The notes beneath the pieces are model-generated. The model was not told the DNA's origin and made no database searches. It was given only the letters and a program-made list of their open reading frames with translations. The translations under genes were made by a program, and so were the position numbers. 32,582 nt of DNA from Lachnospiraceae bacterium (GTDB lineage: Bacteria > Bacillota > Clostridia > Lachnospirales > Lachnospiraceae): the NCBI GenBank assembly GCA_015056885.1, contig SVFL01000034.1, positions 1 through 32,582 of the forward strand, read 5' to 3'. Below are positions 7,806 through 15,675 of the stretch, in pieces (position 1 is the first letter of the stretch; each line of letters starts with the position of its first letter).

Positions 7806-9365
7806 ATGGACGGACAAACAACTCAGATATTGATTGCCATGGTCTTGTATATGGCAGTTGTTATCGGTATAGGACTTATTTACGCGAAACGTGCTAATCA
7901 GAGTTCGGAAGATTACTTCCTTGGCGGAAGATCTTTGGGACCCTGGGTAACGGCAATGAGTGCGGAAGCATCTGATATGAGCGGATGGCTTCTCATGGGA
8001 TTGCCCGGTGTAGCTTATTGGTGCGGTCTCGCAGATGCAGCATGGACAGCAATCGGACTTGCTGTGGGTACCTATTTTAACTGGCTGATTGTTTCTAAAA
8101 GACTTCGCCGCTACAGTGAGAGAGCGAACAATGCTATTACACTTCCGGATTATTTTTCTAATCGTTTCCGTGAGGACAAGAAAGTGATTATGACTCTGTC
8201 TGCATTGTTCATTCTTATTTTCTTTACAGTGTATGCATCCAGCTGTTTTGTAACCTGTGGTAAGCTGTTCTCTACACTTTTTGGAGCACCTTATGTGGCA
8301 ATGATGGTCTTAGGTGCAATTTTCGTGCTTTTGTACACCATTTTGGGTGGTTTCCTGGCAGAGAGTGCATCTGACACCATGCAGGCAATTGTAATGATTA
8401 TTGCATTGGGTGTTATCGTAGTTCTTTGCACAATTAATGCCGGCGGTCTGGGTGCAGTAATTGACAATGCACAATCTATTCCCGGATTTTTGGAGTTCTT
8501 CGGACTGGCAACTCCTACTGTAAATGAAGCCGGTCAGCAGCTTGTGGAGAATGGTGCGCCTGTATTTGGTGATGCGAGAGAGTATGGTCTGTTGAGCGTA
8601 TGCTCCATGATGGCTTGGGGTCTTGGATATTTTGGTATGCCTCAGGTACTCTTAAGATTCATGGCTATCCGCAAGGAAGAAGAGCTGAAGATGTCCAGAA
8701 GAATTGCGATGGTATGGGTAGTAATTTCTTTGGCAGTTGCAGTATTTATCGGTATTGTAGGTCGTGCGCTGTATCCTACCGTTCATTTGACAGCTACTGA
8801 TGCGGAGAATATCTTTATTACTCTTGCAACGAGTTCCTTGCCCGCAATTTTGGCAGGTTTTGTAATGGCTGGTATTCTGGCAGCAACCATCAGTTCCTCT
8901 GACTCTTATCTGTTGATTGCAGCATCCGCTTTTGCTAAGAATATTTATCAGGGTGTATGCAACAAGAAAGCAACAGACAAGCAGGTTATGACCGTGACCA
9001 GAATTACTCTGTTGGCAATTGCACTTATCGCTATGGTGATTGCAATGGATGAAAACAGCGTTATCTTCAAGATTGTATCTTTTGCATGGGCAGGTTTTGG
9101 TGCTACCTTCGGACCTATCATGTTATTCTCCCTGTTTTGGAAGAGAACCAACAAGGCCGGAGCAATTGCCGGTATGGTAGGCGGCGCAGGCATGGTATTC
9201 TTGTGGAAGCTGGTAATCAGCAAGCTTGGTGGAGCATTTGCTATTTATGAGCTGTTGCCTGCATTTATCTTCTCTTGTATCTGTATCGTAGTGGCATCTC
9301 TTCTGACCGCACCTCCCTCCAAGGAGATTGAGGCAGATTTCGAGGCAGTGGTTGCAGGGAAGTAA
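7806..9365 (+). CDS. putP: Sodium/proline symporter
   Basis: This 519-residue member of the sodium:solute symporter family takes up proline with Na+. It has about 13 membrane helices. The PutP-specific stretch SAEASDMSGWLLMGLPG (52-68) carries Asp57 and Ser59, equivalent to the Na+-linked Asp55 and Ser57 of the E. coli protein. Other family stretches are LGYFGMPQVLLRFMAI, the Ser-rich helix GILAATISSSDSYLL and GFGATFGPIMLFSLFWKR. The frame is open from a GTG at 7797, but that GTG overlaps the AGGAGGT ribosome site (7792-7798), so the ATG at 7806 (8 nt from AGGAGG) is the start. Length is normal for PutP. It is transcribed alone or by read-through from the CAP gene 71 bp upstream and ends at a long hairpin. 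Confidence 0.95.
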   Translation: MDGQTTQILIAMVLYMAVVIGIGLIYAKRANQSSEDYFLGGRSLGPWVTAMSAEASDMSGWLLMGLPGVAYWCGLADAAWTAIGLAVGTYFNWLIVSKRLRRYSERANNAITLPDYFSNRFREDKKVIMTLSALFILIFFTVYASSCFVTCGKLFSTLFGAPYVAMMVLGAIFVLLYTILGGFLAESASDTMQAIVMIIALGVIVVLCTINAGGLGAVIDNAQSIPGFLEFFGLATPTVNEAGQQLVENGAPVFGDAREYGLLSVCSMMAWGLGYFGMPQVLLRFMAIRKEEELKMSRRIAMVWVVISLAVAVFIGIVGRALYPTVHLTATDAENIFITLATSSLPAILAGFVMAGILAATISSSDSYLLIAASAFAKNIYQGVCNKKATDKQVMTVTRITLLAIALIAMVIAMDENSVIFKIVSFAWAGFGATFGPIMLFSLFWKRTNKAGAIAGMVGGAGMVFLWKLVISKLGGAFAIYELLPAFIFSCICIVVASLLTAPPSKEIEADFEAVVAGK

Positions 9366-9383
9366 TAAAAATGTAGATTAAAC

Positions 9384-9457
9384 AGGGCTGTTGCACAATT
9401 GAATTGCTTTTTGTTTATTTGATCGGAAGCAATTCATATTGTGCCGCAGCTCTTTTT
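9384..9457 (+). terminator. Long hairpin terminator of putP
   Basis: The left arm, about 9384-9408 (agggctg..gcacaat.gaattgctt), pairs imperfectly with the right arm 9427-9452. A TCTTTTTATT tail follows. The stem has about 25 positions with a few mismatches. Confidence 0.8.
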
Positions 9458-9497
9458 ATTTGTTCCTCTAGGGTATATGGGTACATTTTAATTTTGC

Positions 9498-9716
9498 ATT
9501 TGGGTCTGTACAAAGGAAAATGCATCCCGAGACCCAAATTTGACCGAGTTCTTGGGTCTCATAAGATGATTTTCCATCCCAGGACCCAAAATAGGCTTTA
9601 AAGCATCCTAAAATCAAGTGAAATCTCTTCATTTAGGGTCTCAGGAAGCAAAAATGCTTGTTCAGACCCATTCTTTATTTTGGGTCTTAGGCAGTGAAAA
9701 GGTCTGTTCGGCCCCA
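9498..9716. repeat. Array of four imperfect palindromes (GGGTCT/AGACCC type)
   Basis: This gene-free stretch holds four hairpin units. Unit A: ATTTGGGTCT (9498-9507) and AGACCCAAAT (9530-9539), a perfect 10-bp inverted repeat. Unit B: TTGGGTCT (9552-9559) and GGACCCAA (9582-9589), with an inner GATG/CATC. Unit C: GGGTCT (9636-9641) and AGACCC (9664-9669), with an inner AAGCA/TGCTT. Unit D: GGGTC (9682-9686) and GGCCC (9710-9714), paired with one G-T. The arms keep pairing while the loops differ. The array lies between the convergent ends of putP and the nuclease-like gene. It resembles the 164-bp elements at 21784 and 32172 in layout and partly in sequence. Confidence 0.75.
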
Positions 9717-9736
9717 TTCTTCTTCATGGAAGAATA

Positions 9737-10528
9737 TTATAAAAAGTATTGTTTAATGATATTTTCTATAATGTTAGAAGTTAGTGGATGATTTTTTGTC
9801 TCAAAGGTAGTTATTAATTGGATGGATGGAATAATGTCATGAGATGTGTAGAGTTGTAGCTTAGAATATGCATTTTGAGAATATGTGGGGGAGTCCATTA
9901 ATCCAAAGTGTTCCCAGTAGTATATTTCTTTAGTGACGGGATGTCGGATGGTGAAATCAGGATAAATAGTGATTTCTTCTAAGTGCAAAGCACATTCATA
10001 TCGAAATGGGATTTTGTGGATGTGTAAAAACATATCAATCATGGATTCTGATTTGGAACGTAATAGGTTGCCGGAAATACTTTTATGAATACATTGCTCG
10101 GGATAAAGAGGATTTCGGTCATAGGGAGAATTCATCCAGTTGGTTAATTCATGGGACTGAGGGACAAAATAAGAGGAAAGAAGATTCTGATATTCGGGGG
10201 ATGTAAGCAGTTTTTCTGCTTTTGATATTGGAGAATGGTTTTGGAGATAAAGTTGCGTTGCATGATATTCATTTTCCAAATCTTCCAACATAAGAGAAAA
10301 GTATTTCTTGACAGCTAATTGTTCTGCAAGTTTTCGGTTTTTCTTTGGAATATAAGTCTTTGTGTGCCCATCGGTTTGGTACCACTTATAGCTGTTGCCG
10401 TTTTGAGCACAGATAAGAGTTCCTTCGGGGAAGTTGCTTAACTTCTTTTGAGTATTCGCAATTTCTTTTTTTAGTTGAACTAGTTTAGAAGATATTTGAT
10501 TGTATGAGATAAAAATTCCTCCTTTCAA
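9737..10528 (-). CDS. PD-(D/E)XK nuclease-like protein with an unclear start codon
   Basis: This is a 263-residue frame counted from a TTG. The N-terminal half is helical and basic (SSKLVQLKKEIANTQKKL, then a short beta part with YKWYQTDG). The C-terminal part (about 155-245) has the layout of PD-(D/E)XK nucleases: Glu161 in RSKSESMID, Pro190-Asp191 in YPDFTI, and Glu206 in YYWEHFGLMD, with His207 near the usual catalytic lysine position. Such proteins usually cut or process DNA. The target here is unknown. The TTG at 10528 overlaps the AAAGGAGG ribosome site (10525-10518) and cannot be served by it. The codon at proper spacing is ATC (10510-10508), giving (I)SYNQISSKLV. An ATG-to-ATC change may have weakened or killed the gene. 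It follows the MATE gene by 55 bp, and its 3' end abuts the palindrome array. Confidence 0.65.
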   Translation of the reverse strand: MKGGIFISYNQISSKLVQLKKEIANTQKKLSNFPEGTLICAQNGNSYKWYQTDGHTKTYIPKKNRKLAEQLAVKKYFSLMLEDLENEYHATQLYLQNHSPISKAEKLLTSPEYQNLLSSYFVPQSHELTNWMNSPYDRNPLYPEQCIHKSISGNLLRSKSESMIDMFLHIHKIPFRYECALHLEEITIYPDFTIRHPVTKEIYYWEHFGLMDSPTYSQNAYSKLQLYTSHDIIPSIQLITTFETKNHPLTSNIIENIIKQYFL

Positions 10529-10583
10529 TTTCGTAATAGATATATTAAAACATATGACAATTTTAAAGGCAAGCAGAAATCTT

Positions 10584-11933
10584 TCATTGGAGATTCAATT
10601 TGGTCGTCTTGCGATATATCCATACAAAGTAGATGATTTCTGCCACAGCGGTTATGGACCAAGAGGCGGCATACAGAAGGTACAGAGACTGTATGGTTCC
10701 GAAGTAGGCAAATACAGTATATATCCAGGCTACGCGGAAGATACAGGAGCCCATAATAACGATAATGGTAGGAATAATGGTCTGACCAAGGCCTCTGGAG
10801 GCTGCAATGGTACAGTCCATAAAGGCTGAGATTGCATAGGATAAAGCCATAATGGACAGGCGCATGATACCGGCTTCCACGACAGAGTTGTCATTTGTAA
10901 ACAAGGATAGGAAGGGGTAGCGAAGTACATACAGTCCCACACCCAGGGTTAGTCCTAACAAAAAAGAGTAGAGTGTGGCAATCAGGTAGCTTTTCAAAAT
11001 ACGATCCTTTTTGCCGGCGCCGTAGTTTTGGGCAATAAAGCTGGTACAGGCAGTATAAAATGCGGCCATCATATCATAGACTAAAGGGTCTGCATTGGCG
11101 GCAGCGGAATTACCTTCCACAATTACATGGTCAAAGGAATTGACGCTGGTCTGTACGAACAGATTAGCAATGGCGAAAATAGAGTACTGAAAGGCAGTTG
11201 GAATGCCTATTTTCAGAAGTTTACTCATAATATCCCGGGATATGTCATTATTGTTTAAGCGTAGGCCGAAGTCTTCCTCCGTGTGAAGCAAGAGCTTTAG
11301 AATTAATATTGCCGAAATGTATTGGGCAATGATGCTGGCAACTGCCACACCCACAACACCCAGATGAAATACAATTACAAAAAACAGATTTAAAATCACA
11401 TTAATGATTCCGGCAAAGCTCAGGTAGTATAAGGGGCGCTTGGTATCTCCGGCAGCACTTAACACGGCGTTACCAAAGTTATACAGGGCCAGCGCCGGCA
11501 TACCCAGCAGATAAATGCGCAAATAAATTACGGCGTCTCCTATCAGCTCCGGTTTGGTATTCATTATGGTCAGAATTACTTCCGACAGTGCAATTCCCAA
11601 TATCGCAATCAAAACTCCTGCGCCGAAACACAGAATAGCGGAAGTATGTACTGTTTTGCGGATATTCTCGGTATCCTTGGAACCGATATAGAGGGCAGTC
11701 AGTGCGTTGACACCGCTTGCCAGACCAATTAGCAGGCCAGTAAATAAAGTTATCAAAATGCTGGTGGAACCTACTGCTCCCAGGGCAATAGGACCGGAAA
11801 ACTTACCCACTACCGCCACGTCCGACATATTGAAAACAACCTGTAAAATATTAGAAAACATAAGCGGTACGCTGAAAACCAGCATTTTTTTCCACAGCGA
11901 ACCGGTACTTAAATCCATTTCATATGATTTCAT
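10584..11933 (-). CDS. MATE family multidrug/cation efflux transporter
   Basis: This 449-residue protein has about 12 membrane helices in two similar halves. The MATE-typical beginning is ..GSLWKKMLVFSVPLMFSNILQVVFNMSDVAVVGKFSG. Also visible are VLSAAGDTKRPLYYLSFAGIINVILNLFFV, closing the first half, and FIAQNYGAGKKDRI in the second half. MATE proteins export drugs or metabolites in exchange for Na+ or H+; the substrate here is not deducible. The frame is open for 26 codons further upstream. The GGAGAG at 11939-11944 lies 5 nt from the ATG at 11931-11933, which gives a normal family length. It is transcribed leftward from the promoter at 11965-11992, divergent from the HEAT-like gene. Confidence 0.92.
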   Translation of the reverse strand: MKSYEMDLSTGSLWKKMLVFSVPLMFSNILQVVFNMSDVAVVGKFSGPIALGAVGSTSILITLFTGLLIGLASGVNALTALYIGSKDTENIRKTVHTSAILCFGAGVLIAILGIALSEVILTIMNTKPELIGDAVIYLRIYLLGMPALALYNFGNAVLSAAGDTKRPLYYLSFAGIINVILNLFFVIVFHLGVVGVAVASIIAQYISAILILKLLLHTEEDFGLRLNNNDISRDIMSKLLKIGIPTAFQYSIFAIANLFVQTSVNSFDHVIVEGNSAAANADPLVYDMMAAFYTACTSFIAQNYGAGKKDRILKSYLIATLYSFLLGLTLGVGLYVLRYPFLSLFTNDNSVVEAGIMRLSIMALSYAISAFMDCTIAASRGLGQTIIPTIIVIMGSCIFRVAWIYTVFAYFGTIQSLYLLYAASWSITAVAEIIYFVWIYRKTTKLNLQ

Positions 11934-11964
11934 TTGTACTCTCCAATTCAGAATTTTCAATACA

Positions 11965-11992
11965 ATGATACACCTATTTGTACAAAAAGCAA
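11965..11992 (-). promoter_or_regulatory. Probable promoter of the MATE gene
   Basis: On the minus strand TTGCTT (11992-11987), a 16-bp spacer and TATCAT (11970-11965). The -10 is good and the -35 modest. The distance to the start codon is about 32 bp. Confidence 0.5.
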
Positions 11993-12003
11993 GAATCAAA
12001 TTA

Positions 12004-12032
12004 TTGAACAACGCATTATGAAATAATATAAT
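12004..12032 (+). promoter_or_regulatory. Sigma-A promoter of the HEAT-like gene
   Basis: TTGAAC (12004-12009), a 17-bp spacer and a perfect TATAAT (12027-12032). The start codon is about 64 bp downstream. Confidence 0.75.
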
Positions 12033-12095
12033 ATATCTATGAGGTAAGCGGCAATGCTGGACTAGCAGGTGTTGAAGACTATGGAGGATAAAATA

Positions 12096-13754
12096 ATGCC
12101 CGAAGTGATAATGCCACCCTATCCGGAGAAAGATGAGAAGAAGGTGGAAAAGCTTATCAAAGGAATATTAAGCAATCGGATAGAGCCCGAAAATGTGCCC
12201 ATGGAGGATGCATATCTTTTGTACCGAAAGGACGTGATTGAGGCTATTGTGGAATCCATGAAAAAGCATGGTCGATTTCATTTTCTGTGTCATTTTGGTA
12301 AAGATTTGGGGCAGCCTTTTATAGAGATTCTCAAGGAGAGTGCAGTTAGTTTTTATGGTAAATACCCCTTGAATCCGGTGGATGTTGTATGGCATTTGGC
12401 TGGAGCGGCTGAGAATGAATGGTATCTTTCCGTGGTGGACAAGTATTTGTCGCCGGAAGTAAAGACTTCAGTAATAGAGGCTTTGGGTGGCAGTGTGGAT
12501 AATGTGGAGGTTTTGATTCGCATTTATAAAAAGGGTAAGGCTGCCGAGAAGCGTGCAGCCTTGACTGCTCTTGCACAGTTGAATCCGCCGGAGGCAGAGC
12601 CGATTTTTCAGAAGATTATAAATAAGGGTGAGCGGGTAAATCTTCTTTGTATCATGGATAGTGAGGGTCCGGTTTATGAGGCATACCGGCAAGAGAAGCT
12701 TCAGACCGGGCTGGAAGATTTGTTGACTTATGCTCAGTTGCCGGATGCAGATAGCGAAGAGATTTGTGGTAAATACCATAGCCTTAGAGAGTATTTTCGA
12801 TATAAAACAGAGGAGGAAGAGATATTCCTTCAAATTGTTCGGGGAAGACTCCATCCCACAGTGAACAGTAATATGAATGCTGCTTTGTGGTATCGCTATA
12901 TGCGGGGAAAGAGTAGGAGTTTTATTGAGCATCTGTATAAGGCGGAACCGGAGCTTTTGGGTGTATGTCATGCGCTCTGTAAGTTTTCTGACCAGACGGA
13001 GGACTGTTATGAGGTAATGGCAGGTCTTTCGGCACTTCAAAGGGTAGATTTTCTGAAGACGTTGGGTTTGTTGGAATATGCACCATATATGGGAAAATAT
13101 CATACAGATTTGTTTGAGGCATGCCTCTTTGAGACCTTGCCGGAGAAATTTTTGGATTTTCTGTGCGACGATTCTTATTGGAAACCGACGATTCCTAACA
13201 GTGATGAGCGTTTAGTGGTATTGAATGCTGTAAATACCTGCTGTTGGAGATTGATACAGTTGGGTGCAAGAAAATATCTGCCGGAAGGGGATAGAGAACG
13301 GTTGCAGGCTGCTTGGGAGCGGTTTGTAGTCAAGGCTGTGGAGGCCGGTTATATGGTTGATAGTTGTATGCGTATCATAAAAGAAAATCCTTCTATTGTA
13401 CAGGGTCGGGAAAAAGGATTAATTACCCAGTATTTTTATAATATGCGTATGTTGGAGAAAAAAGATGCTTTTCAGAGGTTTCATGAAATAAATTGTTTTC
13501 CTTTGTCAAAAAGGGAGAAATTACAGGAACTTAACAGTCTGTTGAAATTATTGTGTGCTGAAACCGGCAAAACAACAGCTGATTTGCAACGAATCCGGCA
13601 GGAGAATGGGATGGGACAGGATTTTGCCAATGAACGTACCTTATATTGCTTGCAAAAGACTATTCAAGAAATACAAGACGAGCCGGAACCAGAGCCCAAA
13701 AGTATTTTCACTGTTCTTGAAGGTGGTTTAGGAAAATTGTTTAAAGGAAAGTAG
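12096..13754 (+). CDS. Hypothetical HEAT-repeat-like helical protein
   Basis: A 552-residue, almost entirely helical cytosolic protein. Residues about 100-180 show a HEAT-like pattern of paired helices (SPEVKTSVIEALGGSVDNVEVLIRIYKKGKAAEKRAALTALAQLNPPEAEPIFQKI). The rest is helical without a recognisable enzymatic motif, and the tail is rich in Glu/Pro (EIQDEPEPEPKS). HEAT folds usually bind other proteins; the partner is unknown. Upstream in-frame starts exist at GTG 12069, TTG 12072 and ATG 12081. The only good ribosome site is GGAGG at 12083-12087, which overlaps the first of these ATGs and lies 8 nt from the ATG at 12096, so I use 12096. It is monocistronic, with its own promoter and a terminator at 13772. 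Confidence 0.75.
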   Translation: MPEVIMPPYPEKDEKKVEKLIKGILSNRIEPENVPMEDAYLLYRKDVIEAIVESMKKHGRFHFLCHFGKDLGQPFIEILKESAVSFYGKYPLNPVDVVWHLAGAAENEWYLSVVDKYLSPEVKTSVIEALGGSVDNVEVLIRIYKKGKAAEKRAALTALAQLNPPEAEPIFQKIINKGERVNLLCIMDSEGPVYEAYRQEKLQTGLEDLLTYAQLPDADSEEICGKYHSLREYFRYKTEEEEIFLQIVRGRLHPTVNSNMNAALWYRYMRGKSRSFIEHLYKAEPELLGVCHALCKFSDQTEDCYEVMAGLSALQRVDFLKTLGLLEYAPYMGKYHTDLFEACLFETLPEKFLDFLCDDSYWKPTIPNSDERLVVLNAVNTCCWRLIQLGARKYLPEGDRERLQAAWERFVVKAVEAGYMVDSCMRIIKENPSIVQGREKGLITQYFYNMRMLEKKDAFQRFHEINCFPLSKREKLQELNSLLKLLCAETGKTTADLQRIRQENGMGQDFANERTLYCLQKTIQEIQDEPEPEPKSIFTVLEGGLGKLFKGK

Positions 13755-13771
13755 ACTGAAGACAAATCTTA

Positions 13772-13808
13772 AAAAGGGAAACGTTGAGTTTGTCAGCGTT
13801 TCCCTTTT
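13772..13808. terminator. Bidirectional intrinsic terminator
   Basis: AAAAGGGAAACG (13772-13783) pairs with CGTTTCCCTTTT (13797-13808), and TTG/CAG extends the stem inward. A-rich on one side and T-rich on the other, it serves the convergent genes ending at 13754 and 13832. Confidence 0.9.
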
Positions 13809-13831
13809 GTAATCTTGGTAGGTAGGGGTTC

Positions 13832-15409
13832 TTATTTTTGGGTGCTCAGCCGGCTCCAAATACAGTTCAATCCTTGCTGCAGCTGCCACATTCCTATGGC
13901 CGCCAGCGGAATCATATACACTACATAGGATATGACGTAGCGGCTCATGGCTTCCCACAGGGCACTGAAGAGGAAGCCGCCTACGATGGCTATGATTAAA
14001 ATATGATTTTCCAGAGTAGTTTCCTCGGAGTCTTCTCTTTTTTTGTGGAAAAGTGCAAAGGTTGCCATAATCGATGTGCATAAATAGAGCACAAACTGAT
14101 ATCGGTTCATAAATCCGTTTACAAGGGATTCTCTGTCATAGTAAATTTGTTGAACGATGGAAGGTAGTTCCTCTTTTTCGCAATCAAAGCTACCGGTCTC
14201 GTAGAGACTGTGGTAAGCCGGAGAGTTCCATTGGGACAGAATCTTCCTTCGGAAAAAGTCGATGCCGTAGGATTTATCATTCCAAAATACCTTCAGTCGT
14301 TCTTTTACGGCAATTGTGTTATCCGCGGCGGTAAGCTCGGTGTCATAGTTGTGAGCGATAAGCTGGGTATAATTGGTGCCGTTAAACCATCCGGGGCCCT
14401 GTTCCTTGTCCTCCAATCCCATAAGTACATAGGAGATGTAGGGGATTCCGTCCAGAATTTCCTTGTCCGAGAGATTTTCGTAATAGGCCTGAATGCCGGC
14501 ATCTGCTGCAAATACAGCTATGGTCATGGCAGCCAGCCAAGCTGTTGCCTGCCATTTGGCATTTCGCAGTGCGTGAAGGAGTAGTATAATGCCTGCCGCC
14601 ACCAGTACAATCAGGGAATTCATGCGCATAATGCAGGCGAATACAATTGCCAAAGTTCCCCAAAGAAAGCTGGTTTTCTTACCGGTTTTGCAATAGCGTA
14701 CTACCTGCCACATGAGTACCAGAGTAAAAGTGGTTGAAGTGATTTCACCGTATACATAAGGTACATAGAAAAATAAGGGCAGGCAGCTGATAAACAGTGC
14801 CGTATAGTACAAAACAGGCTCCCATTTGGAACAAATCAGTTGAACCAGCTTGTAGCCACTGTAGAAGAGCAGGGGCATACACAGGGCATTCATGTATTGA
14901 AAGGCCTGATAATCGCCAAACAGAGTAAACAACAGATGAATCACGGATAACAGGCTGAATTGGTGGGGATTGTATGACATGTATCCGGGGGGATCCATAA
15001 AACCGAAGTCTGCACCCTCTAACATCAGCTGGGCTACAAGGCACAGAGAGGCGCCATCTGCCCGGGGCACAACATGACACAGGGCTACCCATCCCACGGA
15101 AAAAACGCCTACCAAAACGGTAATTACTCCCATAAAACGACGGCAGAGTTTATCGGAATCTAAGTTGCATTTGCGCAGCAAAATTGTGCGCAGCAGGAAA
15201 AATAAGATCATAATTCCCATAAATATCAACAAATTGATGAGGGCATTGTCGGGAATGGTCATGGGAATCTCCGTATCCGGCTTTAAAATTTCCGTATATC
15301 GCAAACTGTAGTAGGTCAGACCCCAGAAAATCACGAAAGCAATGATTAAAAGCACTTTATCTCCCAGTTTTTCCAGAGCAGTTCCTATTTTTTTTATCTG
15401 ATTTATCAT
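13832..15409 (-). CDS. Polytopic membrane protein, probable GT-C-fold glycosyltransferase
   Basis: A 525-residue membrane protein with about 11-12 helices and a C-terminal extracytoplasmic segment (about 320-430, DGIPYISYVLMGLEDKEQGPGWFNG...). A conserved-looking first loop follows the third helix (HVVPRADGASLCLVAQLMLEGADFGFMDPPGYMSYNPHQFSLL). This layout matches polyprenyl-phosphate-sugar-dependent GT-C transferases of the PMT/ArnT type, which add sugars outside the membrane. I do not see an unambiguous catalytic acidic pair, so the call is by architecture. The ATG at 15407-15409 has GGGAG at about 15419-15423 upstream. Upstream ATG codons in the same frame lack ribosome sites. It is transcribed alone leftward, divergent from accDA. 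Confidence 0.6.
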   Translation of the reverse strand: MINQIKKIGTALEKLGDKVLLIIAFVIFWGLTYYSLRYTEILKPDTEIPMTIPDNALINLLIFMGIMILFFLLRTILLRKCNLDSDKLCRRFMGVITVLVGVFSVGWVALCHVVPRADGASLCLVAQLMLEGADFGFMDPPGYMSYNPHQFSLLSVIHLLFTLFGDYQAFQYMNALCMPLLFYSGYKLVQLICSKWEPVLYYTALFISCLPLFFYVPYVYGEITSTTFTLVLMWQVVRYCKTGKKTSFLWGTLAIVFACIMRMNSLIVLVAAGIILLLHALRNAKWQATAWLAAMTIAVFAADAGIQAYYENLSDKEILDGIPYISYVLMGLEDKEQGPGWFNGTNYTQLIAHNYDTELTAADNTIAVKERLKVFWNDKSYGIDFFRRKILSQWNSPAYHSLYETGSFDCEKEELPSIVQQIYYDRESLVNGFMNRYQFVLYLCTSIMATFALFHKKREDSEETTLENHILIIAIVGGFLFSALWEAMSRYVISYVVYMIPLAAIGMWQLQQGLNCIWSRLSTQK

Positions 15410-15566
15410 AAAATAGTTCTCCCAAGCATAATATTTCATTTTGACAGAAAACAATTTTAGTTTAGCATTCCCTATGAAAAGTAGCAAGAGTCATGGAGTG
15501 TAAAAGTAAAAATGAATAATGAAGTAAAAATAAATATTGAAATATAATTCGTATGGATATATAATA

Positions 15567-15597
15567 ACTTTGAAATTCAAAGTTTGACATTCAAACT
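15567..15597. promoter_or_regulatory. Two overlapping FabT-type operators
   Basis: Box 1 is ACTTTGAAATTCAAAGT (15567-15583) and box 2 is AGTTTGACATTCAAACT (15581-15597). Each is a perfect palindrome around a 3-bp centre with the TTTGA-N3-TCAAA core described for FabT, the MarR-family repressor of fatty acid synthesis in Firmicutes. The boxes share three bases, and box 2 covers the -35 of the accDA promoter. They do not match FapR sites. Assignment to FabT is by motif only; fabT is not in the window. Confidence 0.75.
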
Positions 15598-15612
15598 ATT
15601 TGTTTATAAAAG
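15584..15612 (+). promoter_or_regulatory. accDA promoter
   Basis: A perfect TTGACA (15584-15589) lies inside operator box 2. The -10 is TATAAA (15605-15610, 15-bp spacer) or TAAAAG (15607-15612, 17-bp spacer). The leader of about 60 nt has a TTTACA-CC-TGTAAA repeat (15645-15658) just before the ribosome site. Confidence 0.65.
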
Positions 15613-15675
15613 TGTAGATGTGGGAGCCTGCATCGGTAGGGGGGTTTACACCTGTAAATAAGGAGGAACAATTTC

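Noticed and set aside
9498..9716. CRISPR array
   Set aside because: Units are imperfect, spaced 46-82 bp irregularly, and are palindromes with divergent loops. There are no constant repeats with unique spacers and no cas gene.
12069..12095. Upstream starts for the HEAT-like gene
   Set aside because: GTG 12069, TTG 12072 and ATG 12081 have no ribosome site, and the GGAGG at 12083 overlaps the first ATG and serves the ATG at 12096.
15567..15597. FapR operator at accDA
   Set aside because: The FapR motif has a TTAGTACC-like half site; the sequence here has TTTGA/TCAAA halves and fits FabT instead.
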